Source of the DNA: Streptomyces sp. 1222.5
Lineage (GTDB): Bacteria; Actinomycetota; Actinomycetes; Streptomycetales; Streptomycetaceae
Direction: 5' to 3'
Assembly: GCF_900105245.1 (NCBI RefSeq)
Contig: NZ_FNSZ01000002.1
Coordinates: forward strand, 1 to 64,000
DNA: 64,000 nt
Positions within the stretch are counted from its first letter, which is position 1. Each line of letters starts with the position of its first letter. The notes under the pieces were generated by a model. It saw nothing but the letters and a program-made list of their open reading frames with translations. It searched no databases and was not told the origin of the DNA. Below, piece by piece: positions 8,133 to 16,683 of the stretch. The translations under genes were made by a program, and so were the position numbers.

Positions 8133-9359
8133 TCAGGTGTTGGAGCCGCCGCTGGTGCGCCGTTGCCCGGAGCAGCTGCTACGCCAGTCCAGCACCAGGG
8201 TGGTGGCGTCGTCCGCCAAAGATCCCCGACACGCGGTGAGGACCGCTGCCGTCAGGGCCCGAACCACTTCGCGCGGGTGCTCCTCGCGGGTCTCGCGGAT
8301 CAGAGCCGGCAGGTCGACCGCGGCCGCGCCGCGCTCCCGCATCCCGTCGGTGAGCAGCACCAGACGGTCACCCGGCTCCAGACGCAGCCGCTGCACCTCG
8401 TAGGCAACCGGGGCGGGCACGCCGAACGGCAGGTTCACCTTCACCGGCAGTTCCTCCACCCGGCTACCTCGCACGCGCAGGGGCCAGGGATGGCCGGCGT
8501 TGACCAGCTCGCAGACACCGGTGTCCAGCTCGATGCGCAGCAGTTGCCCGGTGGTCATGCCCCGGGCGTGGCGGGTGAGCGCCCGGTGCGCGGCGTTGGC
8601 CTGATCGAGGATGCTGAGGCCGGCACGGCGGGCGCCGCGCAGGGCATTCACGGTCAGCGTGGCCAGCAACGCGGAGGCGGTGTCATGACCCATCGCGTCC
8701 GTGATCGACAGATGGAGGGTGTCCTCGTCGAGGGCGTAGTCGTAGGTGTCGCCGCCGATGTCGTCGGCCGGGGCCAGGCCGCCGGCCAGAGTGAAGTGCG
8801 CTCCCTCGCAGCAGGACGCCGAGGGCAGCAGCTGGTGCTGGATCTCCGCGGCCAGACTCATGGGGGTCGTGCGCCGGCCCCAGTGATAGAGATCGGTGAA
8901 GCGGCGGTCGGTCACCACTATGTAGGCCAGCGCGTGCGCGGCCTGCCCGACTGCCTTGCGCGCCGCATCGTCCGCGTACGGCACTATCAGTTCCAGGACG
9001 CCGATGCAGTCACCGCGGTTCGTCACCGGCACCACCAGCCGGCAACCGCCCTCGACGTCCTCCTGGTGCAGCCGCTGGGAGCGAAGCACCTGCTCGTAGA
9101 CGCTGCCCGTCAGCGCGATCCGCTCCGCATCACCCCGCGCCTGCCCGGCCGTGCCGACTCGGGGCAGGCGGACGGCCTCACGCCCGAGCATGTCGACGAA
9201 CCAGAACGACACCTCCGAAGCGGAGAACCGCTTCTCCAGGTTCCGTGCGACCACATCCACCGACTCCACCGGCGCGGCATCCTCCGCCGCACCCAACACC
9301 TCATCCAGGTCCAAGCCGACATCACCGGCCACAGCCACCTCCCAATCCACGCGGTCCAC
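8133..9359 (-). CDS. GAF-SpoIIE serine phosphatase (RsbU/PP2C type)
   Basis: About 408 aa. Residues 20-180 resemble a GAF sensor (VVARNLEKRFSASEVSFWFV ... CIGVLELIVPYAD). Residues 190-400 are a SpoIIE/PP2C phosphatase domain with the metal-binding Asp motifs ADDIGGDTYDY, ITDAMGHD and LVLLTDGMRERG, and a late DDATTLVLDW. Such enzymes dephosphorylate STAS antagonists in sigma-factor partner switching. The STAS protein at 7012 is the obvious candidate substrate, although it seems to lack the Ser. The start is uncertain: GTG at 9359 has AAGG upstream, while one at 9407 has no ribosome site. Confidence 0.82.
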   Translation of the reverse strand: MDRVDWEVAVAGDVGLDLDEVLGAAEDAAPVESVDVVARNLEKRFSASEVSFWFVDMLGREAVRLPRVGTAGQARGDAERIALTGSVYEQVLRSQRLHQEDVEGGCRLVVPVTNRGDCIGVLELIVPYADDAARKAVGQAAHALAYIVVTDRRFTDLYHWGRRTTPMSLAAEIQHQLLPSASCCEGAHFTLAGGLAPADDIGGDTYDYALDEDTLHLSITDAMGHDTASALLATLTVNALRGARRAGLSILDQANAAHRALTRHARGMTTGQLLRIELDTGVCELVNAGHPWPLRVRGSRVEELPVKVNLPFGVPAPVAYEVQRLRLEPGDRLVLLTDGMRERGAAAVDLPALIRETREEHPREVVRALTAAVLTACRGSLADDATTLVLDWRSSCSGQRRTSGGSNT

Positions 9360-9632
9360 CCGATTCGCCTTCCCCGGCAGACGGGAAACCGGATGCACCG
9401 GATGCACGAGATTGCGAGAACCCCAGGGTGGACCGCGGTCATTCTTCTCCCGAGATGGGGGGCCGAAGACGGCTCCGGGGGCGTCGGCCAGCGCGACGCG
9501 GGCGGTGATCCACCTACCGACCGGCTCCCGTCACGCGTTCCCCACGATTCGGATGGCGCTGCGCGAGACCACCCCGGCCCGGCCGTCACCTCCGCAGCAC
9601 GACGCCAGCCGACGCGCCAGCTGCGACAGGAA

Positions 9633-9692
9633 GCAGCGGGCCCGGGAGACTTGGGCGGGCCCGCTGCGGCTGGTCCAGGGTGGCCTCCTGGA
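9633..9692. repeat. palindromic repeat, copy B
   Basis: Same hairpin (GCAGCGGGCCCG at 9633-9644, arm 9656-9667) and same GGTCCAGGGTGG tail as copy A at 6244-6305. It directly abuts the Tap remnant. Both copies are in the same orientation about 3.4 kb apart. Confidence 0.7.
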
Positions 9693-10190
9693 AACTTGGG
9701 GCATGGCGCGTGCGCTTTCCCCCCAACGAGTTCCTGACCGCGATGGAGGGCTACAGGCAGCGTGACCCGGAATTGGCGCTCGTTTTGGGCGCCGTCAAGA
9801 TGACCGTCAAGGGTGGCATCGGCAAGTTGCGGGAGAAGGCACGCGGTGGAGGCTGGCGGCCGGGACAGGGCTGGCCCGCCCCCGCCCGGCCGACATGGCG
9901 TCCGGACATCCGCGCGGTCGTGATCTCCCGGGCCCGGATCAGCATGCATCGCAAGATGCTCCGCCTGGCCGCGGCCACCGGCCGGTACCCGGTCGCGGTT
10001 CTGTCGGACTGCGCCGTGTACGCCGCCGACGGGCCCGGCCCGCTGGACGTCCTGCCCTACGACACCGACGGCAAGACCGTGCCCGGCAGTTTCCGGCTCG
10101 GCGTCTCCCTCGGCATGGTCAAGCACGAGGGCACCCAGACCGTGCTGTGGGGCGCCAACGTCCTCGAACCGGAGAAGCAGCCAACGCGGC
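9690..10190 (+). pseudogene. tap: telomere-associated protein Tap, internal/C-terminal fragment
   Basis: The open frame carries about 165 residues that match my memory of Streptomyces Tap: PTWRPDIRAVVISRARISMH, then TGRYPVAVLSDCAVYAADGP, LDVLPYDTDGK, GSFRLGVSLGMVKHEGTQTV and LWGANV. Tap is about 740 aa and recruits the terminal protein Tpg to replicating linear chromosome or plasmid ends. Here the N-terminal helix-turn-helix part is missing, and the frame runs into unrelated sequence after EPEKQ, so it is a fragment. It hints at proximity to, or past recombination with, a linear replicon end. Confidence 0.7.
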
Positions 10191-10199
10191 CTGCGCGAG

Positions 10200-10490
10200 A
10201 TAGACGACCAGGACCATTCCGTACAGCTGCACGCGTGACAGGGGGCCCTACGATGTCCGACCCTGCGATCGCCTGCCTTCAGCAGCCCGCCGACGTCGTC
10301 ATGCGACGGATACGCGGGCGCTCGCCTATCCCAAGCGCGGCCGCATACGAACGATCCTTGCACCTGAACCCTGCGCAGCACAGATGCGACCTGATCGCCC
10401 CACCATCTGACTGACAAGACCCCAGGCCAGGCCCCTGATCAGCACACCGCCCACAACCACTGCGCACACGGTTGATCCCCCGCCCGCCTT
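10200..10490. other. no gene seen
   Basis: Continuation of the Tap open frame without recognisable protein, then the tail of the reductase gene. No hairpin or ribosome site stands out. Confidence 0.4.
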
Positions 10491-11042
10491 TCAGCGGGTC
10501 CGAAGGGTGTAATGCGCTTCGATGACGCCGTTGGTGAATGTGCGGCTGGACGCCAGGGTCATGGGGATCTGGTCGCCGTCAGCGAGGGTGCGGCCGGTGC
10601 CGACGACGATGGGGTTGATCTGGAGGTAGAGCTCGTCCAGCAGACCGTTGCGCATGAGCCATTGGACCAGAGTGATGCTGCCGCCGACGTTGATGGTGCC
10701 GCCGGGCTGTTCCTTCAGCGCCCGGATCTGGCCGTCGACGTCATCGCCGGTAACCAGCCGGCTGTTCTTCCACTCCTCGACGCTGGTCAGTGACGACGAA
10801 ACGACGTACTTGGGAGAGGAGTTCATCCACTCGGCGGTGGGCACCTGCTCGTTGGTGGCGTACGGGAAGAACGCGCTCCACTGCTCGTAGGTACCGCGGC
10901 CCAGCAAAGCGGTGTCGGCGTCCTCGAACAGCCGCAGCACGGCCGCGCCCGTCTCAGCAGTGCTGAAGGGCATGCTCCACGTCTCCGGAGCCTCCACGAC
11001 ACCGTCCAGAGACGAGAACAGCCCGGCGACGATCTTCCGCAT
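10491..11042 (-). CDS. RibD/dihydrofolate-reductase-family protein
   Basis: 183 aa, typical length for the stand-alone RibD C-terminal reductase fold. It begins MRKIVAGLFSSLDGVVEAPE, followed by ALLGRGTYEQW, KYVVSSSL, and a nucleotide-binding-like GGTINVGGSITLVQWLM. These are NADPH-dependent reductases of unknown substrate, common in Streptomyces. GGGAG lies six bases before the ATG. A second member of this family lies at 32554-33126; they are not close copies. Confidence 0.88.
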   Translation of the reverse strand: MRKIVAGLFSSLDGVVEAPETWSMPFSTAETGAAVLRLFEDADTALLGRGTYEQWSAFFPYATNEQVPTAEWMNSSPKYVVSSSLTSVEEWKNSRLVTGDDVDGQIRALKEQPGGTINVGGSITLVQWLMRNGLLDELYLQINPIVVGTGRTLADGDQIPMTLASSRTFTNGVIEAHYTLRTR

Positions 11043-11412
11043 GAGTTACTCCCGCGAGTTCAGGTGTCATCAGCAGCACCCGTCCAACGCAGCGCACGGC
11101 ATGCACTCAGCGATGGCGGACGGGAAACAGCCAGGAGCCTCGCCGATCCAGGAAAGACTCGTCCAGCCCGTGCGGGCTTCGCAAAGCGACTTGACCAGGT
11201 CCGCCACGACGCACGTGTGTAACACACCCTCTCCCCTGCCGTCGGCACGCGATCGCCCAGGGCTGCAAGGGCGAGGTCGAAGGCATCGACTGGAAGGGCG
11301 AGGTCGAAGGCATCGAACTGACCCTGACGTGCCGGCCGACGGTAGCGGACACCTCACCAGGGCCGGAGGCGGGCTGGCAGTGATCCGGCTTGTCCTACGA
11401 CGGTCGTGCGCA
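11043..11412. other. gene-free stretch with 27-base tandem duplication
   Basis: A 27-base unit (AAGGGCGAGGTCGAAGGCAT core) occurs twice in tandem at 11267-11293 and 11294-11320. In one forward frame it encodes KGEVEGIDW then KGEVEGIEL, followed by TLTCRP and a TGA at about 11380. There is no start with a ribosome site, so this may be the tail of a dead gene. Confidence 0.45.
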
Positions 11413-11772
11413 TCAGCCAGGCAGGTTCACCAGGGAGTAGCTGAGCGCTGCCGGGTCCAGGCTGGCATGGTCTTGGGTGACCGTCGTGATCTGATGTGAG
11501 CACTGGGTGTCCGAATACAGTGCGAGGGCCTTGCCGTCCCCGAAGCCTCGGGCCGCTGAGCGAGCGGCGGAGATGCCCAGCGTGCTTATCGTGTGGCAGC
11601 CAAGGGCATTCGGAAGCACGGACTTGTTTCCGGTGAAGGATGTTTCGTCGAACACGCAATAGCCGCTTTGCTGGCAGTTGCCTGATGCGTCAGCCACGGC
11701 AGGCACCGTACCGCTCGTGGCTATAGCCGCAGTTAGGAAACTTCCTGCCAGCAGCTTCGCTGCGTTCCTCAT
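11413..11772 (-). CDS. small secreted protein, peptidase-inhibitor-I36/crystallin-like
   Basis: 119 aa with a Sec signal peptide (MRNAAKLLAGSFLTAAIATS, cleavage near AVADA). The mature part has four Cys (NCQQSGYC, GCHTIS, TQCSHQ), probably two disulfides, and G-Y-C-V-F/F-T-G and A-L-A-L-Y-S-D-T elements resembling the peptidase inhibitor family I36 (SMPI-like, beta-gamma-crystallin fold). AAGGAG lies six bases before the ATG. It starts 22 bases after the S9 peptidase stop, so it is probably the last gene of the 23-aa peptide operon. It could protect the product or producer from proteolysis; this is inference. Confidence 0.75.
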   Translation of the reverse strand: MRNAAKLLAGSFLTAAIATSGTVPAVADASGNCQQSGYCVFDETSFTGNKSVLPNALGCHTISTLGISAARSAARGFGDGKALALYSDTQCSHQITTVTQDHASLDPAALSYSLVNLPG

Positions 11773-11794
11773 CGCATACTCCTTGAAATCTGGC

Positions 11795-13576
11795 TCAGGC
11801 GCCTTTATCGATCCTCAGAACATCCAGAAGGGCCGAGCGAATGTTCCGGTATCGGTTCTCGACCTCGTCGAGGGCGTTGGGAACGTGACCTGCCCCCGCT
11901 TCGATGACCAGTGTCCAGGGCAGCTCTTGGCGTGCTGCCTCGTCGGCCGCTAGCTTGCTGTGCTGCCATTGCGTCACCTCGTCCTCACTGCCGTGGACGA
12001 CGAAGACGCGTTGTCCGGGAGCCGTCGTGGACAGGTGCTTCGGGTCGAAGACCCGCTGTGCTGAAGTCGCTGACGCGGCGATTTCGAACCGCTCTCCGAA
12101 CCACTCTCGGTAGGAGGAATCGCTCGCTGCTGCCTGCTCTGCATGGCGCCGGATGTCGATGAGCGGGGCACTGGCAACTGCGCCGGCGAGGTCCTCACGG
12201 AGGACACAGCCCAGCAGGGCGAGCGCGCCGCCGAAACTTCCGCCGAGAAGGGCGATGTCCGCTGGTGCGATTCCCCAAGCGGCGGCTGCCGCGATGCATG
12301 AGTCAACGTCCTCCTGGAACGCGGTGGTCCAACTCTTCCATGCGCGCTGGGTGTGGTCCGGACCGTATCCGGTAGAGCCGCAGTAGTTGAGCCCGATGAC
12401 CGCGACCCCGGCGTCGAGGAGTTCGCGGTACAGCCCGTCCCAGCGGAGTTCGTCGCGTTCCAGGGACTCAGGTCCGCCGTGGAGGGAGACCACAGCTGCC
12501 ACCGGAGGCCGCTTCGGTAGGTATTGGAGCACCGGCGTCCGGCCGTACCAGGCATGGGACAGTGCGGCTTGCCCCTCATACGGGGGCACTTCGCCCTTGG
12601 CCTGATGCAGGTTCACGTCGAGGTCCAGCCAGATCCACGAGGACCCTTGCAATGTCGAGACCCGGTACATCCCGATCCCCTGGGGGCCGGCTGCCCGGAT
12701 GCGTATGCGGCCGGTCCCGTGCAGGGGCAGCGGTGCGCTCTCCTTGCTCTGCGGGTCCGTCACGTGAAGGGTGTCGGAACCGTCGTCGGTGACAACGATC
12801 AGGACACGCTCGCTGCCGTCACGCAAGAAGCGTGCGTCGTCGATGTGCCCGGCCGGCCCGGCGACCCGGATCGAAGAGGAAGACGTGAGGTCCCACACCC
12901 GAAGGCAGCTCTCAGCGCCTGACGGTGTCTCGATGAGGAGAGCGCGCCCCTCCCAGCCGTCTGCCCATCGAGCGACGACCGACTGTGGGGCGGACAGTGA
13001 CAGCGGACGTTCAAGGTGAAGCTCGGAGTCCCATGGACCGCGGTCTTCGCGGATGACGGCCACGTCGTATCGAAGGTCCCAGTGCAGCAACTGCCCCGAG
13101 CTGGAAGGCCTGTGGGTCCATCCACGCTTGCCCGGGCCGATCTGCAGGAACGCGACGGTCCCTACGCTGTCCTCGACCGTGAGCACCAGGCAGGGGTCGC
13201 CGTCCTGGTCCCAGCCGTGCACAACATCCGTCAGGGTCCGGTGGCCGTGCTCCGAAGGTGGCAACGGCGCGGTCCAGCTTTCGCTCTCCCCGCGTAGGCC
13301 GGTTTCTACGACTACGACGCCTGTGTCGTTCATGTGCACGGCCACGAACGCTTCACGTGCTTCGACGAACAGGACGGCATCACCGTCGAGAGGAATGCGG
13401 GCGTTGGCCGGGGCGCCTTCCGCGCCAACGGGTCTTTCGATGTGCAGGGTGCCGTCTTCCTGAACCGAGCCCAGGATCGGGCCGGTGGCCCACGAGAGGA
13501 AGAACCTGCCGCGCTCGGTGAAGAAGACCTGTGCTACGTGGCGCTGGGGGATGGCGTCAGGAAGTCGCATGCGCAC
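11795..13576 (-). CDS. prolyl-oligopeptidase-type (S9) serine peptidase
   Basis: 593 aa. The first about 350 residues are a beta-propeller-like region, and the C-terminal 240 are an alpha/beta hydrolase: HGGPES oxyanion region, nucleophile Ser447 in GGSFGG, Asp532 in HGSEDEV, His564 in GAGHVPN. There is no signal peptide, so it is cytoplasmic. S9 enzymes cut short peptides, and in peptide-product clusters can remove leaders or inactivate the product. It overlaps the end of the MFS gene by 20 bases, showing translational coupling. In this operon it is the only protease and the likely processing or self-protection enzyme for the 23-aa peptide. Confidence 0.87.
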   Translation of the reverse strand: MRMRLPDAIPQRHVAQVFFTERGRFFLSWATGPILGSVQEDGTLHIERPVGAEGAPANARIPLDGDAVLFVEAREAFVAVHMNDTGVVVVETGLRGESESWTAPLPPSEHGHRTLTDVVHGWDQDGDPCLVLTVEDSVGTVAFLQIGPGKRGWTHRPSSSGQLLHWDLRYDVAVIREDRGPWDSELHLERPLSLSAPQSVVARWADGWEGRALLIETPSGAESCLRVWDLTSSSSIRVAGPAGHIDDARFLRDGSERVLIVVTDDGSDTLHVTDPQSKESAPLPLHGTGRIRIRAAGPQGIGMYRVSTLQGSSWIWLDLDVNLHQAKGEVPPYEGQAALSHAWYGRTPVLQYLPKRPPVAAVVSLHGGPESLERDELRWDGLYRELLDAGVAVIGLNYCGSTGYGPDHTQRAWKSWTTAFQEDVDSCIAAAAAWGIAPADIALLGGSFGGALALLGCVLREDLAGAVASAPLIDIRRHAEQAAASDSSYREWFGERFEIAASATSAQRVFDPKHLSTTAPGQRVFVVHGSEDEVTQWQHSKLAADEAARQELPWTLVIEAGAGHVPNALDEVENRYRNIRSALLDVLRIDKGA

Positions 13577-14825
13577 TCTGCCTTTCCGGATCGGCCTCGG
13601 CGACTTTGCGCAGACGGCCGTAGAAGGTGGGTACGAGCAGTGCGTTGGCCAGGGTGAGCCCTGTGGCGATCAGTACTGTGTGGGAACTGCCGAGTTGGTG
13701 ATACAGCCAGCCGCCTACCGCGCCCCCCAAAGAGTCGCCGGCCAGGAAGGCACTCTGTACGAGCCCGAAGAGAACCCCGGCCAGGCCGCTGGGGAAAGCG
13801 CTCAGCTGCAGCAGTTCCTGGGAGATGGTTGCTCCAAGCAGGAAGGCACCGCGCACCGCCAGGGCGCAGGCCGCCAGCCAGGGACTCACAGACAGGGCCA
13901 GGATCAAGGTGGCTGCCGCACAGCAACTTTCCGACACCAGAAAGACCGCCATGGGGGAACGCTCGCGCAGATACTTCCCGGCGACGGCCGCTGCGGTCAG
14001 CCGGACGACGCTGGCTGCCGCGAGCACGACACCCACGAGAGCTACGGGCACGCCGCGCTCGGCAAGCAGCAGCGGCAGGTACGGGCTGAGGATGCTGACG
14101 TAGGAGCCCATCAGAAGCCCGAGGCCAGCAACGCCGAGCGCCAGCGCCTTGTGCTGTCGGAACACCGTGGCGAACCCCGCCTCACTGCTCTTTGCCTGGC
14201 CGGCGGGGACCGTACTGGTATGGGTCGGGGGGATGAGGAGCAGCCCGGACAGAACGCAGCCTGCGGCCATGAGCAGCACGAAAACGTATCCCCGGTCGCC
14301 CGTACCGATGAACGCGGCGAGCGCACCAGCGGTGCCCATGCCGAGAGCCGTCCCGGCCTGGTTCATGAACTCCCGGCGGGACACGATGCCCGCCCGTTGC
14401 ACCTCGGTGGTGTTGTGCAGGGTCCAGGTGCGAAGGCCGATGAACACCGATGAGGCCCCGACCCCCGCCACCAGGCCGGAAGCCACCGCCACGAAGGAAC
14501 TGTCGTGGACGATGCGCAGTGACATGCCGATCGAGTAGAGGACGGTGCCCGCGACGAGAACCAGTCGTGGTCCCACCCGGTCAGAGAGCCGGCCGATGAA
14601 CACCGACGTGGTACCGGCGATGGCCATTGCGGTGTAGGAGAGACCGAAGTTCACAAGATCGTCGTGCGCGTTGAAGTACAGCGGGTGCACTGTCTTCGAG
14701 AGCCACATGCCGGTGAAGAACATGAAGGTGTAGGCCGCAACACGGCGGGCACCCGGGACTGGCAGGCCATGATCTACTGGCCTGCCGTCGGAGGAACGCG
14801 TAGACGTCTTCTGGGCTTTGGACAC
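13557..14825 (-). CDS. MFS exporter of the peptide operon
   Basis: About 422 aa with 12 predicted membrane segments, beginning around VAAYTFMFFTGMWLSKTVHP. The MFS loop motif is visible as GRLSDRVGPRLV after TM2. GTG at 14825 is chosen because AAGGA lies five bases upstream; a longer frame from 14912 would overlap the TPR gene and lacks a site. The transporter sits between the TPR gene and the S9 peptidase, so export of the peptide or a fragment is the natural inference. Confidence 0.85.
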   Translation of the reverse strand: MSKAQKTSTRSSDGRPVDHGLPVPGARRVAAYTFMFFTGMWLSKTVHPLYFNAHDDLVNFGLSYTAMAIAGTTSVFIGRLSDRVGPRLVLVAGTVLYSIGMSLRIVHDSSFVAVASGLVAGVGASSVFIGLRTWTLHNTTEVQRAGIVSRREFMNQAGTALGMGTAGALAAFIGTGDRGYVFVLLMAAGCVLSGLLLIPPTHTSTVPAGQAKSSEAGFATVFRQHKALALGVAGLGLLMGSYVSILSPYLPLLLAERGVPVALVGVVLAAASVVRLTAAAVAGKYLRERSPMAVFLVSESCCAAATLILALSVSPWLAACALAVRGAFLLGATISQELLQLSAFPSGLAGVLFGLVQSAFLAGDSLGGAVGGWLYHQLGSSHTVLIATGLTLANALLVPTFYGRLRKVAEADPERQSAHATS

Positions 14826-14874
14826 AAGATTCCTTGCTTCGAGCACGCCGGGTAGCGCGAATTGGCGGGCCTGG

Positions 14875-16413
14875 TCACGCCATGGCGGCCGCCACTTGTT
14901 CGAGGTTGGCACGGGCGTCGGGGTTGTTCGGAGTGAGTGCGAGGACTTCTTCCAGCGCCGACTGAGCCGCCGGCAGATCCCCGAGCTGGGCGTGCTGCTC
15001 GGCCGCCAGAGTCAGGAGCTTCACCGCCTGGTCCTGCGGAAGCAGAGCGTGATCCACGCTGCAGGCCAGCTGCAACGCCTTCTCCGGCTGCTCGGACTCG
15101 GCCAGTAGGTACGCGTAGTCATACAGCGCTTCGGTGTCTTGCGGTGCGCATTCGTGCGCGACGCGGTAGGCGTCGAGCGCCTCCGTGGTCTTTCCGAGCT
15201 GCAAATATGTGAAGCCCAGCAGAGAGTGCACCTCCTGGATGGAGGGACCCAGATCCCTTGCCTCCGTGAGACTGGCCAGTGCTTCGTCGAACCGCTCCGA
15301 GCTCAGATAGCAGTTGGCGAGCTCCATGTGGTACTCCGGCATTTTCCCATCGACAGCGAGCAGCTCGAGATAGGTATCGATGGCAGAATCAATTCTGCCG
15401 ATTCGCCGGTAACACTGCGCCAGGTTGTAAATCAAAACCGTCTGGTGCATGCGATGGACCGCAGTGCCGTTACGGAGCTTCGATATCCCCGTTGTCAGGT
15501 GCTCTATCGCCTCGTCGATACGCCCGCGCCGAAATTCCACGAGGGCATAGCCGTTCCGGTTGAAGACCCGGTGGAAGGTGAGATCCCGCTCGTCGTCCTC
15601 GTCCACCTGGTCGAGGGCCGCGTATCCGTGTTCCAGGTACTCGGCGGTCCGGTCCAGGGAGCGTAGGTACGCAGGGTGATGGCGCGCGTAGAGCATGGAC
15701 AGTGCGTAGTCCGCGCCGGCCACACCGACAGGGTCCGGGTCGCTGCGCCACCTGAGATAGCAGAACTCCGCTTCCAGGGTCCTGCCCTGCATGGTGTATG
15801 CCAGACCGAGGCGCCCCCAGACAGCCGGCACGTCGCGGCGGGGCTGGATGCCCCGCAGAATCCGCTCTGCCGTCCAACTGTCTCCGACGCTCAGGTACTC
15901 CACGGCCTGCTCGTACAAATGGTCGAGTTCGGCCTGCGACAGCGTCCCGACTTGGGTGAAGAGCCGGTTGATGGTCTCTTCCCGGGGGTTCTTCGGAGGA
16001 TGGGCCGTGACGCTGGAACCGCCCGCGCCCACTCGCAGTCGCACCTCGACGTCCCGTTCCGGCAGAGTCGCCAGAGTCTCCAGGAACAGCCGACTGCCTT
16101 CGTCGAGTAGCTCTGCGTGGTTCACCTCAACGACGCACGGTCCGACAGCGGACAGCCACGCCCTGCCGACATCACGGAAGTTCCGGACGAGTCGGTCCTT
16201 GAGAAAGAACCGAATGCGGTCCTGGGCTTGAGCGGCGTCCGTGAGGCTCGCTTCAGTGCCGATGCCGGAGCAGGACGGGTCGTCCGGGGAGATCAGCTTG
16301 AGTCCGATCAGCGCCTCTCGCGGCCAGCCGGATCTGTCCGTCACGTCGATCAATGCCTTGACCGGCGAAAAGTTCACGACTCCACGATCGGCTGAAACGA
16401 CGAAATGGCGCAC
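14875..16413 (-). CDS. TPR protein with degenerate NTPase-like N-terminus
   Basis: 512 aa. Residues 1-150 (RHFVVSADRGVVNFSPVKAL; VGPCVVEVNHAELLDEGSRL) look like the Walker-B half of STAND/LuxR-type ATPases without a P-loop. From about residue 165 onward there are at least seven TPR-like helical hairpins (e.g. AEYLEHGYAALDQV, YNLAQCYRRIGRIDSAIDTY, SLLGFTYLQLGKTTEALDAY). No HTH is visible, so it is not a classical RRNPP regulator. It could bind the 23-aa peptide or scaffold its processing. GTG at 16413 has GGGGG upstream; GTG at 16434 does not. It lies about 100 bases after the peptide stop, beyond a hairpin. Confidence 0.82.
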   Translation of the reverse strand: MRHFVVSADRGVVNFSPVKALIDVTDRSGWPREALIGLKLISPDDPSCSGIGTEASLTDAAQAQDRIRFFLKDRLVRNFRDVGRAWLSAVGPCVVEVNHAELLDEGSRLFLETLATLPERDVEVRLRVGAGGSSVTAHPPKNPREETINRLFTQVGTLSQAELDHLYEQAVEYLSVGDSWTAERILRGIQPRRDVPAVWGRLGLAYTMQGRTLEAEFCYLRWRSDPDPVGVAGADYALSMLYARHHPAYLRSLDRTAEYLEHGYAALDQVDEDDERDLTFHRVFNRNGYALVEFRRGRIDEAIEHLTTGISKLRNGTAVHRMHQTVLIYNLAQCYRRIGRIDSAIDTYLELLAVDGKMPEYHMELANCYLSSERFDEALASLTEARDLGPSIQEVHSLLGFTYLQLGKTTEALDAYRVAHECAPQDTEALYDYAYLLAESEQPEKALQLACSVDHALLPQDQAVKLLTLAAEQHAQLGDLPAAQSALEEVLALTPNNPDARANLEQVAAAMA

Positions 16414-16461
16414 CCCGGCCCCCGTATCCCTCACAAGTTAAATTCGTAATGAAATCGCGCC

Positions 16462-16492
16462 CGTGGGGGGCAGGCAGTCCCTGCCCCCCACG
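16462..16492 (-). terminator. attenuating hairpin between peptide and TPR genes
   Basis: A perfect 13-bp stem (CGTGGGGGGCAGG, 16462-16474, with 16480-16492) and a five-base loop. It lies 18 bases after the peptide stop and before the TPR start. No U-tract follows. Such a hairpin would let many short peptide mRNAs and few full operon mRNAs form, as often seen after RiPP precursor genes. Confidence 0.7.
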
Positions 16493-16510
16493 AATAGGTG
16501 GTGCCGCGGA

Positions 16511-16582
16511 TCAGACCGGGGCGTTGTACATCACAGAAAACGTGACCTTCTTGACCGCGGGAGCAGCCTTGATGAGCTTCAT
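16511..16582 (-). CDS. 23-aa peptide, candidate precursor or signal peptide
   Basis: The ORF begins MKLIKAAP, continues with basic AVKK, and ends FSVMYNAPV before TGA. It has a perfect ribosome site (AAAGGAG six bases before ATG), the strongest in the neighbourhood. Codon usage includes TTT and TCT, unlike the flanking genes, and the gene sits in the least GC-rich stretch of this area. The product is cationic at the N-terminal half and hydrophobic/aromatic at the C-terminus. It has no signal peptide, no Cys and no double-Gly. Downstream lie a hairpin, then TPR, MFS and S9 peptidase genes on the same strand. That order fits a peptide made in excess, processed and exported. Family not recognised. 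Confidence 0.7.
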   Translation of the reverse strand: MKLIKAAPAVKKVTFSVMYNAPV

Positions 16583-16683
16583 CGCATTCTCCTTTCTCAT
16601 TTCCCGAACGGTTGCCCGGGGATGAATCAAGGTTTAACTCACCTAACTTTCGAGAGGCAACTCATATTGTGCTAACCAAAGTC

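Noticed and set aside
9690..10414. Tap frame as an intact gene
   Set aside because: Far shorter than Tap, lacks the N-terminal HTH, and the C-terminal 75 residues are unrelated.
16511..16582. 23-aa ORF as a cysteine or amino-acid attenuator leader
   Set aside because: No run of a single amino acid or Cys; the operon does not encode amino-acid synthesis.
16630..16665. Iron-box (DmdR/IdeR) site TTAGGTGAG upstream of the peptide gene
   Set aside because: Only one half of the 19-base palindrome matches; the other half is too diverged to claim.
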